A DNA stretch of 61,144 nucleotides from the NCBI GenBank assembly GCA_015060625.1, contig SUYC01000020.1, positions 1 through 61,144 on the forward strand, read 5' to 3'. The DNA comes from Xylanibacter ruminicola (lineage in GTDB: Bacteria > Bacteroidota > Bacteroidia > Bacteroidales > Bacteroidaceae). This document shows positions 26,646 through 36,087 of this stretch, in pieces; position 1 is the first letter of the stretch; each line of letters begins with the position of its first letter. The notes under the pieces are model-generated. The model saw only the letters and a list, made by a program, of their open reading frames with translations. It made no database searches and had not been told where the DNA came from. A program made the position numbers and the translations under genes.

Positions 26646-27579
26646 AAAGCAGTCTCACGCTCTTATGCAGATTCCTGCCTTTTTTATACAGATTCAACTC
26701 CGTTTGGTAGCCCACAAACAGCTCATGACTACCGTTGCCCATATTGATGGCGCTGGTGTAGCATTCGTAGCTATAGCCCAGGTGGATGCCGTGCCATCTG
26801 CCACCAACCAGCACCGTCACTGAGTTGGTAGGACTGTACGACAAGCCTGCGTACATCATTTTCTTATCGTGTTCGTACCTGATGCGCCCTGATACGTCGG
26901 CTCGCCAGGCCACCCCATCGGTACGTCCCAACACAGAGGTCTGTATTTTAAAAAACGGATGATTAAGCTGAATATTGTATCCAGCAGTAAAATAATATGT
27001 AGCATCAATGCTCAATTCACTGGTTTCACCCAGTGTAACCACTGGATTGTTAAGATGCAGAACCGATGCGCCAGCGTACCACGAGCGCGCCTGGTAGTAG
27101 ATACCAGCCGCCACATCGAGCCCCGAACCATTGATCAACGAGGTGGACAGTACAGGGTCGGCACCATCCTCGGGCATTTCGGCCTTGCTACCATCGAAGG
27201 TCTCGCCCAGCATACCCAACTGCACACCTAAGCTCAGCTTACCCTTCAGCACACGCCGTTGGTAAGCATACTGCACAGCCAGACGTTTGTGCGAAAACAG
27301 ACCGATATCATCATTCAGCAATTGCACACCCACACCATGATAGACGCCCAGACCATACAACTGCATATCAGCCGCAGCATACATGGTTTTAGGGTTGTGC
27401 TCAAACCCAGCCATCTGCAGGGCATAGGCGCCTGTCACATTCAACTTTGCCTCCTTACCCACAGCCGCAGGGTTAAACGACGGCTCCATGGCCCAATAAT
27501 GAGCAAAGGAGGCATCGTATTGCGCAGCAACCTTGGCCGCCACCCATACACACGCAACTATAAAAAGGAAACGTTTCAC
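26644..27579 (-). CDS. porP: Type IX secretion outer membrane protein PorP/SprF family
   Basis: 311 residues with a signal peptide (MKRFLFIVACVWVAAKVAAQ) and the PorP/SprF opening YDASFAHYWAMEPSFNPAAVG, followed by a barrel (LHLNNPVVTLGE..LSIDATYYFTAGYNI). These proteins are outer-membrane components or substrate-anchoring partners of type IX secretion. It is the first gene of the porPKLMN cluster and is divergent from the glutaminase-family gene. No clear TAnnTTTG box was seen upstream, but an inverted repeat is present. Confidence 0.88.
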   Translation of the reverse strand: MKRFLFIVACVWVAAKVAAQYDASFAHYWAMEPSFNPAAVGKEAKLNVTGAYALQMAGFEHNPKTMYAAADMQLYGLGVYHGVGVQLLNDDIGLFSHKRLAVQYAYQRRVLKGKLSLGVQLGMLGETFDGSKAEMPEDGADPVLSTSLINGSGLDVAAGIYYQARSWYAGASVLHLNNPVVTLGETSELSIDATYYFTAGYNIQLNHPFFKIQTSVLGRTDGVAWRADVSGRIRYEHDKKMMYAGLSYSPTNSVTVLVGGRWHGIHLGYSYECYTSAINMGNGSHELFVGYQTELNLYKKGRNLHKSVRLL

Positions 27580-27601
27580 ATCATATAAAACGTTTCCTTC
27601 A

Positions 27602-27632
27602 GTTATTTATTGTGTCCCCACCAATAAATAAC
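27602..27632. promoter_or_regulatory. Inverted repeat upstream of porP (candidate operator)
   Basis: An 11-bp perfect stem (GTTATTTATTG / CAATAAATAAC) around TGTCCCCAC, 23 bp upstream of the porP ATG and about 64 bp before the -7 box of the divergent gene. It may be a protein-binding site or a leader hairpin for the secretion operon. Confidence 0.45.
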
Positions 27633-27695
27633 GGGAGTTAACATTTTTAAGCGTTAAATAACCGATAATTAACCTCGTAATTAAAGGAAAAGCCG

Positions 27696-27703
27696 TACTT
27701 TTG
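27696..27703 (+). promoter_or_regulatory. -7 box for the glutaminase-family gene
   Basis: TACTTTTG, 42 bp before the ATG at 27746. Confidence 0.65.
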
Positions 27704-27745
27704 CAACCAACTTATTGTATTTAACACAAAAATTTAAAACTTATT

Positions 27746-30244
27746 ATGCAAAAGAAACTAACTACCTTATTAGGTATGGCACTGGCTGTAACCAGTGTTT
27801 TCGCACAGGCTGAGTTGTTTAAGCCTTACAAACAAACAGCACTCCGACTTCCTGCAGTACCCATCGTAGTTAACGACCCCTATTTCTCGATCTGGTCGCC
27901 CTACGACCAACTGACCGAGGGTAGCACCCGACTTTGGACCAACGACGAGAAGCCGCTTGAAGGATTGTTGCGCGTGGATGGCACTACCTACCGCTTTATG
28001 GGCGACAAAGAGCACAAAGTGCTGAAAGCCATCGCCCCGATGAGCGACGAGGCTGCTTGGGAGGGTCAGTACACAGAGACTAAACAGACTGATGGTTGGC
28101 AGAAGCCAGATTTCAAAGCCGATGGCTGGCAGAAAGGTCGCGCTGCGTTTGGTAATGCTGGCGACAATATCCGCACGGGGTGGAGCAAGGAGCACAGTCA
28201 CATCTACATCCGACGCGAGGTGAACCTGACTGCCGACGATTTGAAAGGCGATCTGTACGCTCTCTATTCGCATGATGATGCCTGCGAGCTCTACATCAAC
28301 GGTACACAAGTGGCTACAGGACGTATGGATGCCGTATTCAACGAGTCGGTACGCCTCTCGGCCGAGCAGAAGCAGCTGCTGCACGAGGGCCGCAACGTAA
28401 TGGCGCTACATGTGTACAACAATGGCGGCGGCGCTTATGCCGACTTCGGTCTTTATGCCAACGTTGGTATAGAGAACAAGAGCGTGAAAACAGCCCAGCA
28501 GCAAGGGGTGGACGTGATGGCCACGCAGACCTACTACACTTTTGGTTGTGGCCCTGTGACACTCGACGTGGTGTTCACTTCGCCCATGCTCATCAATGAT
28601 CTCGACCTGCTCTCCATCCCCGTTTCGTACGTATCGTACCAGGTAAAGAGCAACGACCGTAAGAAACACGATGTGCAGTTCATGCTCATGGCCAGTCCGC
28701 TCATTGCCACCAACAAGCCTCACCAACCCACAGAATCGACAGTAGTAAGCGCCCAAGGCACCAAGTACCTGAAGTCGGGCACCATCGACCAGCCTATCCT
28801 GGCCAAGAAGGGCGATGGTATCGGCATCGACTGGGGCTATCTCTATCTCTCTGAGGCCAATGGTCGCGTAGCCCTCGACAGCTACAACAACATCATGGCC
28901 GGCTTTACTGCCAACGGACAGCTGACTGCCGGACAGCAGCAGGTACGCGCCTACAAACAGACCGACACCCCTGTCCTGGCCTACGTACACAACTTTGGTA
29001 AGGTTGACCAACAGCCACAGTCGTCGTTCGCCCTCATTGGCTACGACGAGGTACAGGACATCGAATATATGTACCAGCGCTACAAGGCCTACTGGGCCCA
29101 CGGCGGCAAGGTGAGCATCTTTGATGCCTTCGACAAACTGAGCCGTAACTACCTGGATATCATGCAGCGCTGCCGCCAGCAGGACAAGCAGATTTACGAT
29201 GACGCCCTGAGCGTGGGAAATGTGCAGTATGCCGAAATCCTCTCGGGTGTTTACCGCCACGTACTGGCTGCCCATAAACTCTTTGAGGACAGCGAGGGAC
29301 ATCTGCTGTATTTCTCGAAGGAGAACAACTCGAATGGCTGCGTCAACACCGTCGATTTGACTTATCCTGAGGCTCCACTATTCCTCAAGTATAATACCGA
29401 CCTGCAGAAGGCCATGATGACCAGTATTTTTGAGTACAGTCGCTCTGGGCGCTGGACCAAGCCTTTTGCTGCTCACGACCTGGGTACCTACCCCATCGCC
29501 AACGGTCAGGTATATGGTGGCGACATGCCACTCGAAGAGGCTGGTAACATGCTCACACTGGCAGCCCAGCTGTGCCTGCAGGATGGTAACATCGAATACG
29601 TGAAACCCTACTGGGACATCATGACTCAATGGACCGACTATCTGGTAGAGAACGGACAGGACCCCTCGAACCAGTTGTGTACCGACGACTTTGCTGGTCA
29701 CTGGCCCCACAACTGCAACCTCTCGGTTAAAGCCATCATGGGTATAGCCGGCTATGCTATCATGGCCCGTATGAAAGGCGATGCCGCTACTGCCGACCGC
29801 TACATGAACCGTGCACGCCAGATGGCCAAGAAATGGGAGGCCGACGCACGCGAGGGTGACCACTACAAACTGGCTTTCGACCGTCAGAACACATGGAGCC
29901 AGAAGTACAATATGATTTGGGACAAGTTGTGGAACACCAACTTGTTTGGCTCCGAGGTGATGCAGCGCGAGGTGAGCTACTATCTGAAGCAACAGAACCA
30001 GTACGGTCTGCCTCTCGACATCCGTAAGGACTACACCAAGACCGACTGGATTATGTGGAGTGCCGCCATGGCCAATGATAAGGACACCTTCCTGCAGTTT
30101 GTTTCACCTATTTATAAATATATGAACGAAACAGGCTCGCGCGTTCCTACCAGCGACTGGCACGACACCAAGACCGGACTGATGATTGGCTTTAAGGCTC
30201 GCTCGGTATTGGGTGGCTACTGGATGCGCCTGCTCACCAAATAA
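27746..30244 (+). CDS. Secreted glutaminase-family protein (DUF4964/DUF5127/DUF4965/DUF1793)
   Basis: 832 residues with a signal peptide (about 1-20, VTSVFAQ). The opening LRLPAVPIVVNDPYFSIWSP is the DUF4964 hallmark. A beta-sandwich insert at about 105-235 (HIYIRREVNLTADDLKG..LYINGTQVATG) resembles a galactose-binding-like domain. DUF5127 and DUF4965/DUF1793 regions follow (SVGNVQYAEILSGVYRHVLAAHKLF; FAGHWPHNCNLSVKAIMGIAGYA). The (alpha/alpha)6-barrel end resembles glycosidases. Relatives include fungal glutaminase GtaA, but activity in Bacteroidetes is unproven, so a glycan role is equally possible. Confidence 0.82.
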   Translation: MQKKLTTLLGMALAVTSVFAQAELFKPYKQTALRLPAVPIVVNDPYFSIWSPYDQLTEGSTRLWTNDEKPLEGLLRVDGTTYRFMGDKEHKVLKAIAPMSDEAAWEGQYTETKQTDGWQKPDFKADGWQKGRAAFGNAGDNIRTGWSKEHSHIYIRREVNLTADDLKGDLYALYSHDDACELYINGTQVATGRMDAVFNESVRLSAEQKQLLHEGRNVMALHVYNNGGGAYADFGLYANVGIENKSVKTAQQQGVDVMATQTYYTFGCGPVTLDVVFTSPMLINDLDLLSIPVSYVSYQVKSNDRKKHDVQFMLMASPLIATNKPHQPTESTVVSAQGTKYLKSGTIDQPILAKKGDGIGIDWGYLYLSEANGRVALDSYNNIMAGFTANGQLTAGQQQVRAYKQTDTPVLAYVHNFGKVDQQPQSSFALIGYDEVQDIEYMYQRYKAYWAHGGKVSIFDAFDKLSRNYLDIMQRCRQQDKQIYDDALSVGNVQYAEILSGVYRHVLAAHKLFEDSEGHLLYFSKENNSNGCVNTVDLTYPEAPLFLKYNTDLQKAMMTSIFEYSRSGRWTKPFAAHDLGTYPIANGQVYGGDMPLEEAGNMLTLAAQLCLQDGNIEYVKPYWDIMTQWTDYLVENGQDPSNQLCTDDFAGHWPHNCNLSVKAIMGIAGYAIMARMKGDAATADRYMNRARQMAKKWEADAREGDHYKLAFDRQNTWSQKYNMIWDKLWNTNLFGSEVMQREVSYYLKQQNQYGLPLDIRKDYTKTDWIMWSAAMANDKDTFLQFVSPIYKYMNETGSRVPTSDWHDTKTGLMIGFKARSVLGGYWMRLLTK

Positions 30245-30290
30245 AGGGGCTAAAGTTAACAGCCTAATTGTTAAATAGATATAATTCCTT

Positions 30291-30333
30291 GCAAAAACTT
30301 GGTACTTTGTAATACAAGGTACTAAGTTTTTGC
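30291..30333. promoter_or_regulatory. Candidate PadR operator (43-bp dyad)
   Basis: Two 21-bp arms (GCAAAAACTTGGTACTTTGTA and its near reverse complement, 2 mismatches) around a single base. The core, GTACTTTGTAATACAAGGTAC, is close to published PadR-type sites. It abuts the -7 box of padR at 30335, so a bound repressor would block polymerase; this supports autoregulation. Confidence 0.75.
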
Positions 30334-30334
30334 T

Positions 30335-30342
30335 TATCTTTG
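30335..30342 (+). promoter_or_regulatory. -7 box of the padR-pspC operon
   Basis: TATCTTTG, two bases after the operator-like dyad and 29 bp before the padR ATG. Confidence 0.7.
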
Positions 30343-30371
30343 CCGCAGAAATCTTTTAAAACGGTAAAGAT

Positions 30372-30725
30372 ATGAACATCGAAAATGCAAAGTCGCAAAT
30401 GCGTAAAGGTATGCTGGAGTACTGCGTTCTGCTACTCCTGGAGCATCGCCCGTCGTATGCCAGCGACATTATCCAACAACTAAAAAATGCCGAGCTACTG
30501 GTGGTTGAGGGCACACTCTACCCACTGCTAACCCGACTGAAGAACGACGGTTTGTTACAGTACGAATGGCAGGAGTCAACACAAGGTCCGCCACGCAAGT
30601 ATTACGCCTTGAGTCCCGAGGGTCACAAATTCCTCGAAGGGCTGGATACAGCCTGGCAGGAACTCTCAAACACCATTTACTATCTAAAAAATGTCACACC
30701 TAAATTATTGGAGGCAAAAGATTGA
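30372..30725 (+). CDS. PadR-family transcriptional regulator
   Basis: 117 residues. The winged helix begins QMRKGMLEYCVLLLLEHRPSYASDIIQQL and continues VVEGTLYPLLTRLKNDGLLQYEW, the standard PadR recognition and wing segments. A short C-terminal helix (FLEGLDTAWQELSNTIYYL) serves for dimerisation. It likely represses its own operon through the dyad just upstream. The paired downstream PspC membrane protein is the usual Bacteroidetes neighbour. Confidence 0.9.
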   Translation: MNIENAKSQMRKGMLEYCVLLLLEHRPSYASDIIQQLKNAELLVVEGTLYPLLTRLKNDGLLQYEWQESTQGPPRKYYALSPEGHKFLEGLDTAWQELSNTIYYLKNVTPKLLEAKD

Positions 30726-30784
30726 AGAATTCAAAAATTGAAAGATTGAAGAATTGAAGAATTGAAAAATTGAAGAATTGAAGT
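30721..30784. repeat. ATTGAAGAATTGAA-type tandem repeat in the padR-pspC gap
   Basis: About six degenerate copies of GAATTGAA(A/G) fill the gap between the padR stop and the pspC ATG. The same repeat, in the same relation to the next start codon, precedes porK. Confidence 0.7.
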
Positions 30785-30785
30785 T

Positions 30786-32360
30786 ATGAAAAAGAATATT
30801 ACCATCAACCTGTGTGGGCGCCTGTTTCAGATAGACGAGGATGCCTACGAACTGCTTCAGCAGTACATTAACTCGCTCCGTTCATCGTTTGGCAAGCAAG
30901 AAGGTGGCGATGAGATTGTAGATGACATCGAGGCCCGCATCGCCGAACTGTTCGATGAGCTCCGCCAACAAGGCATCGAAGCCATCACCATCGAGCATGT
31001 GAAGGAGATTATCACCCGTATCGGTAAGCCCGAAGAGCTAACCGGCGAGGAGGGTGAGAAGCAACAAGAAAGTAACGGAACCAACTGGGAGGAGCAAGCC
31101 CGTTCGGCTGGCCAGAAGATTTATGAGAATGTACGCGCCCGGGTAGCAGGTAAGAAACTGTATCGCAACCCCAAGGATAAAATGCTGGCAGGTGTAATGT
31201 CGGGGTTGGCAGAATATACCAATACCGACCCTGTCATCTGGCGTTTCCTGGCTGTTTTGTTTACTTTATGCTATGGTGTAGGAATCCCGATGTATATCGT
31301 CATGGCACTCATCATCCCCGAAGCCAAGACTCCCGAACAGTTGCTGCAAATGGAAGGCAAGGACGTAACGCCACAAAACCTGGCCGACGTAGTAGTAGAA
31401 AAAGAAAAACAGCCCGTACAGTCACCCAGCGTTATACGGCTGTTGTTCACCATCTTCTTGAAGATAGTGACTGCTTTTTCTGTCATCATCTCCATCATCG
31501 TGTGCATCGCCCTGTCGTTCGGATTCTTTGGTGTGCTCATTGCCACGGTTTGTGCGATGGTTCTGCCACTAAACAGTACCCTACCGTTCAGCCTCGGAGC
31601 TATGGGACTCGAAGGAGCATGGATTAGCAATCCCAAGATGCTCATCATCTTTGTAATCGCCCTGTTCCTGGTATTGCTTCTGCCCATCTATGCCATTATC
31701 CACATGGTGCTTTCGCTGGCCGGGAAAATCCGTCCTATGGGTATCGTTCAGCGCATCGTAAACATCGTGCTTTGGCTTATCGCCATATGCATCGCAGTAC
31801 CCTTAGGCATTACCATTGCCAATTATCAGAATGAATATTACCAGGAGCGTTACCAAATCAATTCTACCACCACCTATCAGGGGGTAAAAATGAATGAGGA
31901 AGATGCCGATTTCCTGCGCCGAGGCGACTGGCAGCTAATTAAGGCACAAAACTGCAACCATTACACCTGGTGCGGCGACGACTATCTGGGCAGCAATGAT
32001 GTGCGTTTTTTGGATGTGTATAACGCTCACTGCAAGGAAGAGTTCCAAGTAGAGCGACGTGAGAAAGTTGAGCCAGGCATCTACCAGCTTACCTGCTATG
32101 CCCGCGCCGAGGGCCCAGGCACCTTTGTTTATGCCAATAGCAGCGAGAAGATACTACGCCCTATCCCTGTAAAACCCGACTCGGTAGAAGGCATGGGCTG
32201 GTATCCGATCACCATCGACAGCATCGTAGTGAACAGTGGTTCCATAGGCTACGGCATGTCGTCATACCAAGCGTTTACCGGCGAGCCCTGCCGCGCCAAA
32301 TACTTCTCGGCCATGGACTTCAAACTCACCCGCATAGCCGACCTGCAAAACAAGAAATAA
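30786..32360 (+). CDS. PspC-domain membrane protein
   Basis: 524 residues. An N-terminal region (1-85, MKKNITINLCGRLFQIDEDA..ARIAELFDELRQQG) is typical of PadR-linked PspC proteins. The PspC domain lies at about 122-175 (KKLYRNPKDKMLAGVMSGLAEYTNTDPVIWRFLAV). Three to four membrane helices (about 215-345) and an extracytoplasmic C-terminal domain follow. It is presumed to respond to envelope stress; no enzymatic motif is seen. It is co-transcribed with padR. Confidence 0.87.
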   Translation: MKKNITINLCGRLFQIDEDAYELLQQYINSLRSSFGKQEGGDEIVDDIEARIAELFDELRQQGIEAITIEHVKEIITRIGKPEELTGEEGEKQQESNGTNWEEQARSAGQKIYENVRARVAGKKLYRNPKDKMLAGVMSGLAEYTNTDPVIWRFLAVLFTLCYGVGIPMYIVMALIIPEAKTPEQLLQMEGKDVTPQNLADVVVEKEKQPVQSPSVIRLLFTIFLKIVTAFSVIISIIVCIALSFGFFGVLIATVCAMVLPLNSTLPFSLGAMGLEGAWISNPKMLIIFVIALFLVLLLPIYAIIHMVLSLAGKIRPMGIVQRIVNIVLWLIAICIAVPLGITIANYQNEYYQERYQINSTTTYQGVKMNEEDADFLRRGDWQLIKAQNCNHYTWCGDDYLGSNDVRFLDVYNAHCKEEFQVERREKVEPGIYQLTCYARAEGPGTFVYANSSEKILRPIPVKPDSVEGMGWYPITIDSIVVNSGSIGYGMSSYQAFTGEPCRAKYFSAMDFKLTRIADLQNKK

Positions 32361-32382
32361 TAGTATAAGTATTGCCATAAAA

Positions 32383-32420
32383 AAAATAGAGAGAGTCGAT
32401 TTTTCAACTCTCTCTATTTT
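32383..32420. terminator. Bidirectional terminator between pspC and GH38
   Basis: A perfect 14-bp stem (AAAATAGAGAGAGT / ACTCTCTCTATTTT) with a 10-base loop, A-rich before and T-rich after. It serves the two convergent genes. Confidence 0.9.
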
Positions 32421-32424
32421 GTAT

Positions 32425-35400
32425 TTAGTAAACCTCTAACTCGTAGATGCGGGCGGCAGAGGCCTTATCCTGCGTGGGGTTTATCACGTAGAGACGCAGG
32501 TAACGAACCGCAGTGGGCGTGAACGAGCGGTCGGTGTAGTTGTTACGATTGCCATCGAACATATCAAGGGTGCGCCACTCCTCACTATTGCTGTTGCGAC
32601 CTTGCAGCAGACAGGTACGGGTGATGTAGGCCGACTGCTCGGTAGCAGCACTTAACAGGCGCCAACGGCTAACAGTCTTCTGCTCACCCAAGTCGAAAGC
32701 CACAAAGTTGGGGGCAGCCTGGGCATCGCACCACTTGGTATCAGGGTCGCCATCCATCAGCATGGCTGCGCTTTCGCTATTATTCACCTCGCCTGAGGTG
32801 GCAATAACCTTAGCATCGCGCAACAAGTTCACCTGGGGCTGGGCAGCAGCAGCTGTGGTTTGTGCATTGGGCAGGATAGATGTTTGGAACAATGGGGCTG
32901 CAGCAGTGCCATCGTTGGCATCATTGGCCACAGTAGCAGCAAACACTACCACATGCTCGTCAGCGGGCAACTGAACCTCGCGAACGCCCTTAGGCAGATC
33001 GATGCGTACACGGAACATATAGGTGAACTCATAAGGCTCGTCGCCGGCTCCTGAGTGGCGGTGACTGCCCACCCATGCCACCTCGGCATCCTTGAGATAA
33101 CCAACGGTCTGACCATCGTGTCCCCACTGGCCAATAAAGCCTGTGTAGTAGGGCACACCTACGGTTTGCTGTTTGCCAGCAACGGTGAAGGTGGCCTGAC
33201 GGTCGTCGTTGTCCGAAGCTACCAGCAGGTACAGATGGCGATAGTCCTTATCGGCTGGCAACTGCAGGGTCTGGCCCTTGCAGGTCAAGCCATTGGCAGC
33301 ATCTTTCTCGCCAAAGGTGAAGGGGATATCGCCCACGGTGATACCTTCGTCGGGCAGCAGTTCGGCTGCATAGCTGTTACCACCCTCGAAGTTACCCGAG
33401 GTGCGGAACTCGTTGAAGCTGAAACAGTGGCGGTCGAAATCGAGTGCCACCGACTGAGCATCGACTGCGGCAGACTTCTGACCTGCCAGCTGAACCTTAT
33501 AGGTCTTGACGCTGTAGGGCTTGATATCTACCAGCAGCTGGGTGCCATCGGTCTTGGCATCGGTCAAGGTGCGTTCAGTACCATCGGCCTCAACAGCCTT
33601 CACAATAGCAGCAGGAAAGCTGATACGAGCCTGCTGAGCTCCCTTACCACTCATCTCATACACACGAATCACATACTCATTGCTCACCTCGGCACGCTTC
33701 AAGGCACGCACCACCACATTCTCATTATCAGAGCTGACAAACGAGAACTGACGGCCTAACTGACCTGCATGGCGGTCGGCATGGAAAGTACGAAGCGGAC
33801 TGTTGAGACGGTCGGCCTGGCGAACAGCCTCAACAGCATCAAGCTCACCCTGATGACCTACCAGACTATAAGTGAACACATGATGACCGAAATCCTGACG
33901 GGCCTGATAAGCATAGCTACGACCGGGCTTTGGCGAATAGAGCAGCGACAGGCGCAGGGTGTTGTCGGCGGGTTTATCCCAACCGTAGCGCGAATCGTTG
34001 AGCAATGTCACACCATAGTCGCCCTTGCGGTCGGTCAGGTCGGTCCACTCGTGGGCATACACCTCGAAGCTGTTATCGCGGTTGTTTCCACGGCGCACAC
34101 TACCCAGACCGATATCGTAGGTAGCCTCGGCATTAGCCACGCTGAGTGGGAACTCGGCCTTGAGCAAGGCATTAAGCGAACGCCAATCCACCTCGTTCTC
34201 GAAATCGATACGATCAGCCTGTGCACCCTCGTAGAGATGGATGCGCTGGATGATGTCGCTCTCGCCATATTTTTTCTTAATCACCAGTGTCTGGCGCAGA
34301 GTGCCTGGCTCAACAGAGATCTGTACACCATCGTGAACAGGCAGTGGAGCCTTGTCGAGTGTACGCTTTAGGATTTCCCAAGCAGGCCATCTCTCTGAAC
34401 GGCAGTCGTCAAACACCACCAGGCGCATACTCTTACCGTTGGCCACCAACTGGCGGTTATGCTTTTTATCTATCAATGATACGATATCGCCGAACTCATC
34501 GACAGTGAGCTGATAGCGCGACGACTCAATGGTGCGACCATTCTGGGCAACAGCCAACTGCTTTTTGCCAGCAGCCTTGATGCCATAAACAGCCATACCA
34601 GTGGCAGGCACATCGGCATCAAACAGCAGTACACGCTTACCACCACGCTCAATAACCTGCGAAGCTACACGACGACCATTGGCATCGGTAACACGGTAGT
34701 CGCGGTTATCATTCAGTTCCACCTGTGCGATGGCACGGACGGGTGTCGTCTCATTGTTATAAACCACAACAGGCTGACCAGAAACACGTGTATCCATCTG
34801 ACGGGCGATGCCAGAAACGCTGTGTGTCAGCACATCAGAGAACTTCTTGAGTGCCAGCAGCTCGTCGTTCCACGAGAACTCGTAGGCACGGGGAATGCTG
34901 GTACCAGTCAGGTCATCGTGGAACTGATGCCAGATGACGCGCTTCCACGTATCGGTCATCACATCAGCCGGATAGCTGGCAGCGCCCAGCCAGTCGGCCA
35001 TCACTGCTGTACGTTCAGCCGCATCACCCAGGTGTTCGTTCTGACGGTTATACAGTTTCATGGCAGCCTGCGAAGTATAGCAGCCGTTGCCATGAACGTC
35101 CATAGGCAACTCACCGTTGAATACTGGCAGTTCAGGGTGCTTGTCGTAAGGCAGATAATCTTTGTAAATCTGATCGCTGGTAGCACTCACGATCTTAATC
35201 GGACCGCTACCTTTGATACCTTTCTCGATAGCACGCACTGAGGCGATGGTGGGCGAACCACCGATATCGCCAGTACCATAGTAATGATAGGCCTGACCAA
35301 GCGGACTCTCACCTATCTCGCGCAGCAACTGTTGGTTCTGCGACAGGTCTTCGTCGTTGTAACGCTGACTGTAGTTGAAGCCGTGGGTCATCATGATACG

Positions 35401-36006
35401 GCTACCGTCGATACCCTGCCACAGGCCAATGGTGTAAGGATAACGCTTGCCACCCTCGTAGAAGGGATTGGTACGCCACACCAGTTTCTGCGACGAGAAA
35501 CCAATCAAGCCGCAGTGAGCTGCCAGTGTAGGCAGCGTGTAACCAAAGCCAAAGCAGTCGGGCAAGAACACATCGGTGCTCTCTGTATTGAACTCCTGAC
35601 GGTAGAACGTCTGACCCAGCAAGATGTTACGCAACCACGATTCGGGCGAGCAGATAATCACCTCGTTAGCATCCCAGCCGCTACCGGTCAGGTGCCAGCG
35701 GCCATTGGCCACATAGTGTTTCAACTCGGCAAACTGCATCGGATAGTACTCCTTCATCCAGCTGTACTTCACAGCACCCTCAAAATTAAAGATGTAACTT
35801 GGATACTTTTTCAAAAGCATCAAGTTCTGGTCGATGGTACTCTTCACGTAATCGCGAATAGTGGTTTGCACGTCCCAGTTCCACTGGGTGTCAAGATGGG
35901 CATCGGCTACCATGTAGGCTTTCTTCTCGGTCTGCGCCATAGCTCCCGACGAGAGCAGCGCAGCCACAGCCACCGATAAAATTTTTTTAGAATTTTTCTT
36001 AATCAT
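32425..36006 (-). CDS. GH38 alpha-mannosidase with C-terminal F5/8-type C (CBM32-like) domain
   Basis: 1193 residues. Signal peptide (MIKKNSKKILSVAVAALLSSGAMAQ). The GH38 catalytic domain has the metal-binding ADAHLDTQWNW motif near the N-terminus and the nucleophile motif FLPDCFGFGYTLP. A C-terminal discoidin-like domain occupies about the last 135 residues (VIATSGEVNNSESAAMLMDG..YLRLYVINPTQDKAS..YELEVY). It should cleave alpha-mannosides outside the cytoplasm. The ATG at 36006 follows a -7 box, so an earlier in-frame start is rejected. Confidence 0.9.
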   Translation of the reverse strand: MIKKNSKKILSVAVAALLSSGAMAQTEKKAYMVADAHLDTQWNWDVQTTIRDYVKSTIDQNLMLLKKYPSYIFNFEGAVKYSWMKEYYPMQFAELKHYVANGRWHLTGSGWDANEVIICSPESWLRNILLGQTFYRQEFNTESTDVFLPDCFGFGYTLPTLAAHCGLIGFSSQKLVWRTNPFYEGGKRYPYTIGLWQGIDGSRIMMTHGFNYSQRYNDEDLSQNQQLLREIGESPLGQAYHYYGTGDIGGSPTIASVRAIEKGIKGSGPIKIVSATSDQIYKDYLPYDKHPELPVFNGELPMDVHGNGCYTSQAAMKLYNRQNEHLGDAAERTAVMADWLGAASYPADVMTDTWKRVIWHQFHDDLTGTSIPRAYEFSWNDELLALKKFSDVLTHSVSGIARQMDTRVSGQPVVVYNNETTPVRAIAQVELNDNRDYRVTDANGRRVASQVIERGGKRVLLFDADVPATGMAVYGIKAAGKKQLAVAQNGRTIESSRYQLTVDEFGDIVSLIDKKHNRQLVANGKSMRLVVFDDCRSERWPAWEILKRTLDKAPLPVHDGVQISVEPGTLRQTLVIKKKYGESDIIQRIHLYEGAQADRIDFENEVDWRSLNALLKAEFPLSVANAEATYDIGLGSVRRGNNRDNSFEVYAHEWTDLTDRKGDYGVTLLNDSRYGWDKPADNTLRLSLLYSPKPGRSYAYQARQDFGHHVFTYSLVGHQGELDAVEAVRQADRLNSPLRTFHADRHAGQLGRQFSFVSSDNENVVVRALKRAEVSNEYVIRVYEMSGKGAQQARISFPAAIVKAVEADGTERTLTDAKTDGTQLLVDIKPYSVKTYKVQLAGQKSAAVDAQSVALDFDRHCFSFNEFRTSGNFEGGNSYAAELLPDEGITVGDIPFTFGEKDAANGLTCKGQTLQLPADKDYRHLYLLVASDNDDRQATFTVAGKQQTVGVPYYTGFIGQWGHDGQTVGYLKDAEVAWVGSHRHSGAGDEPYEFTYMFRVRIDLPKGVREVQLPADEHVVVFAATVANDANDGTAAAPLFQTSILPNAQTTAAAAQPQVNLLRDAKVIATSGEVNNSESAAMLMDGDPDTKWCDAQAAPNFVAFDLGEQKTVSRWRLLSAATEQSAYITRTCLLQGRNSNSEEWRTLDMFDGNRNNYTDRSFTPTAVRYLRLYVINPTQDKASAARIYELEVY

Positions 36007-36033
36007 AGAATGTTTATTAATGGGTTGGTGCCG

Positions 36034-36041
36034 CAAAAGTA
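36034..36041 (-). promoter_or_regulatory. -7 box for the GH38 gene
   Basis: TACTTTTG on the minus strand, 27 bp before the ATG. It gives the mannosidase a promoter separate from the upstream GH31 gene. Confidence 0.7.
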
Positions 36042-36087
36042 GCCATTTCTGCCCGATCTTGAGTCCTCATTTCTGCAATTTTTGTCG

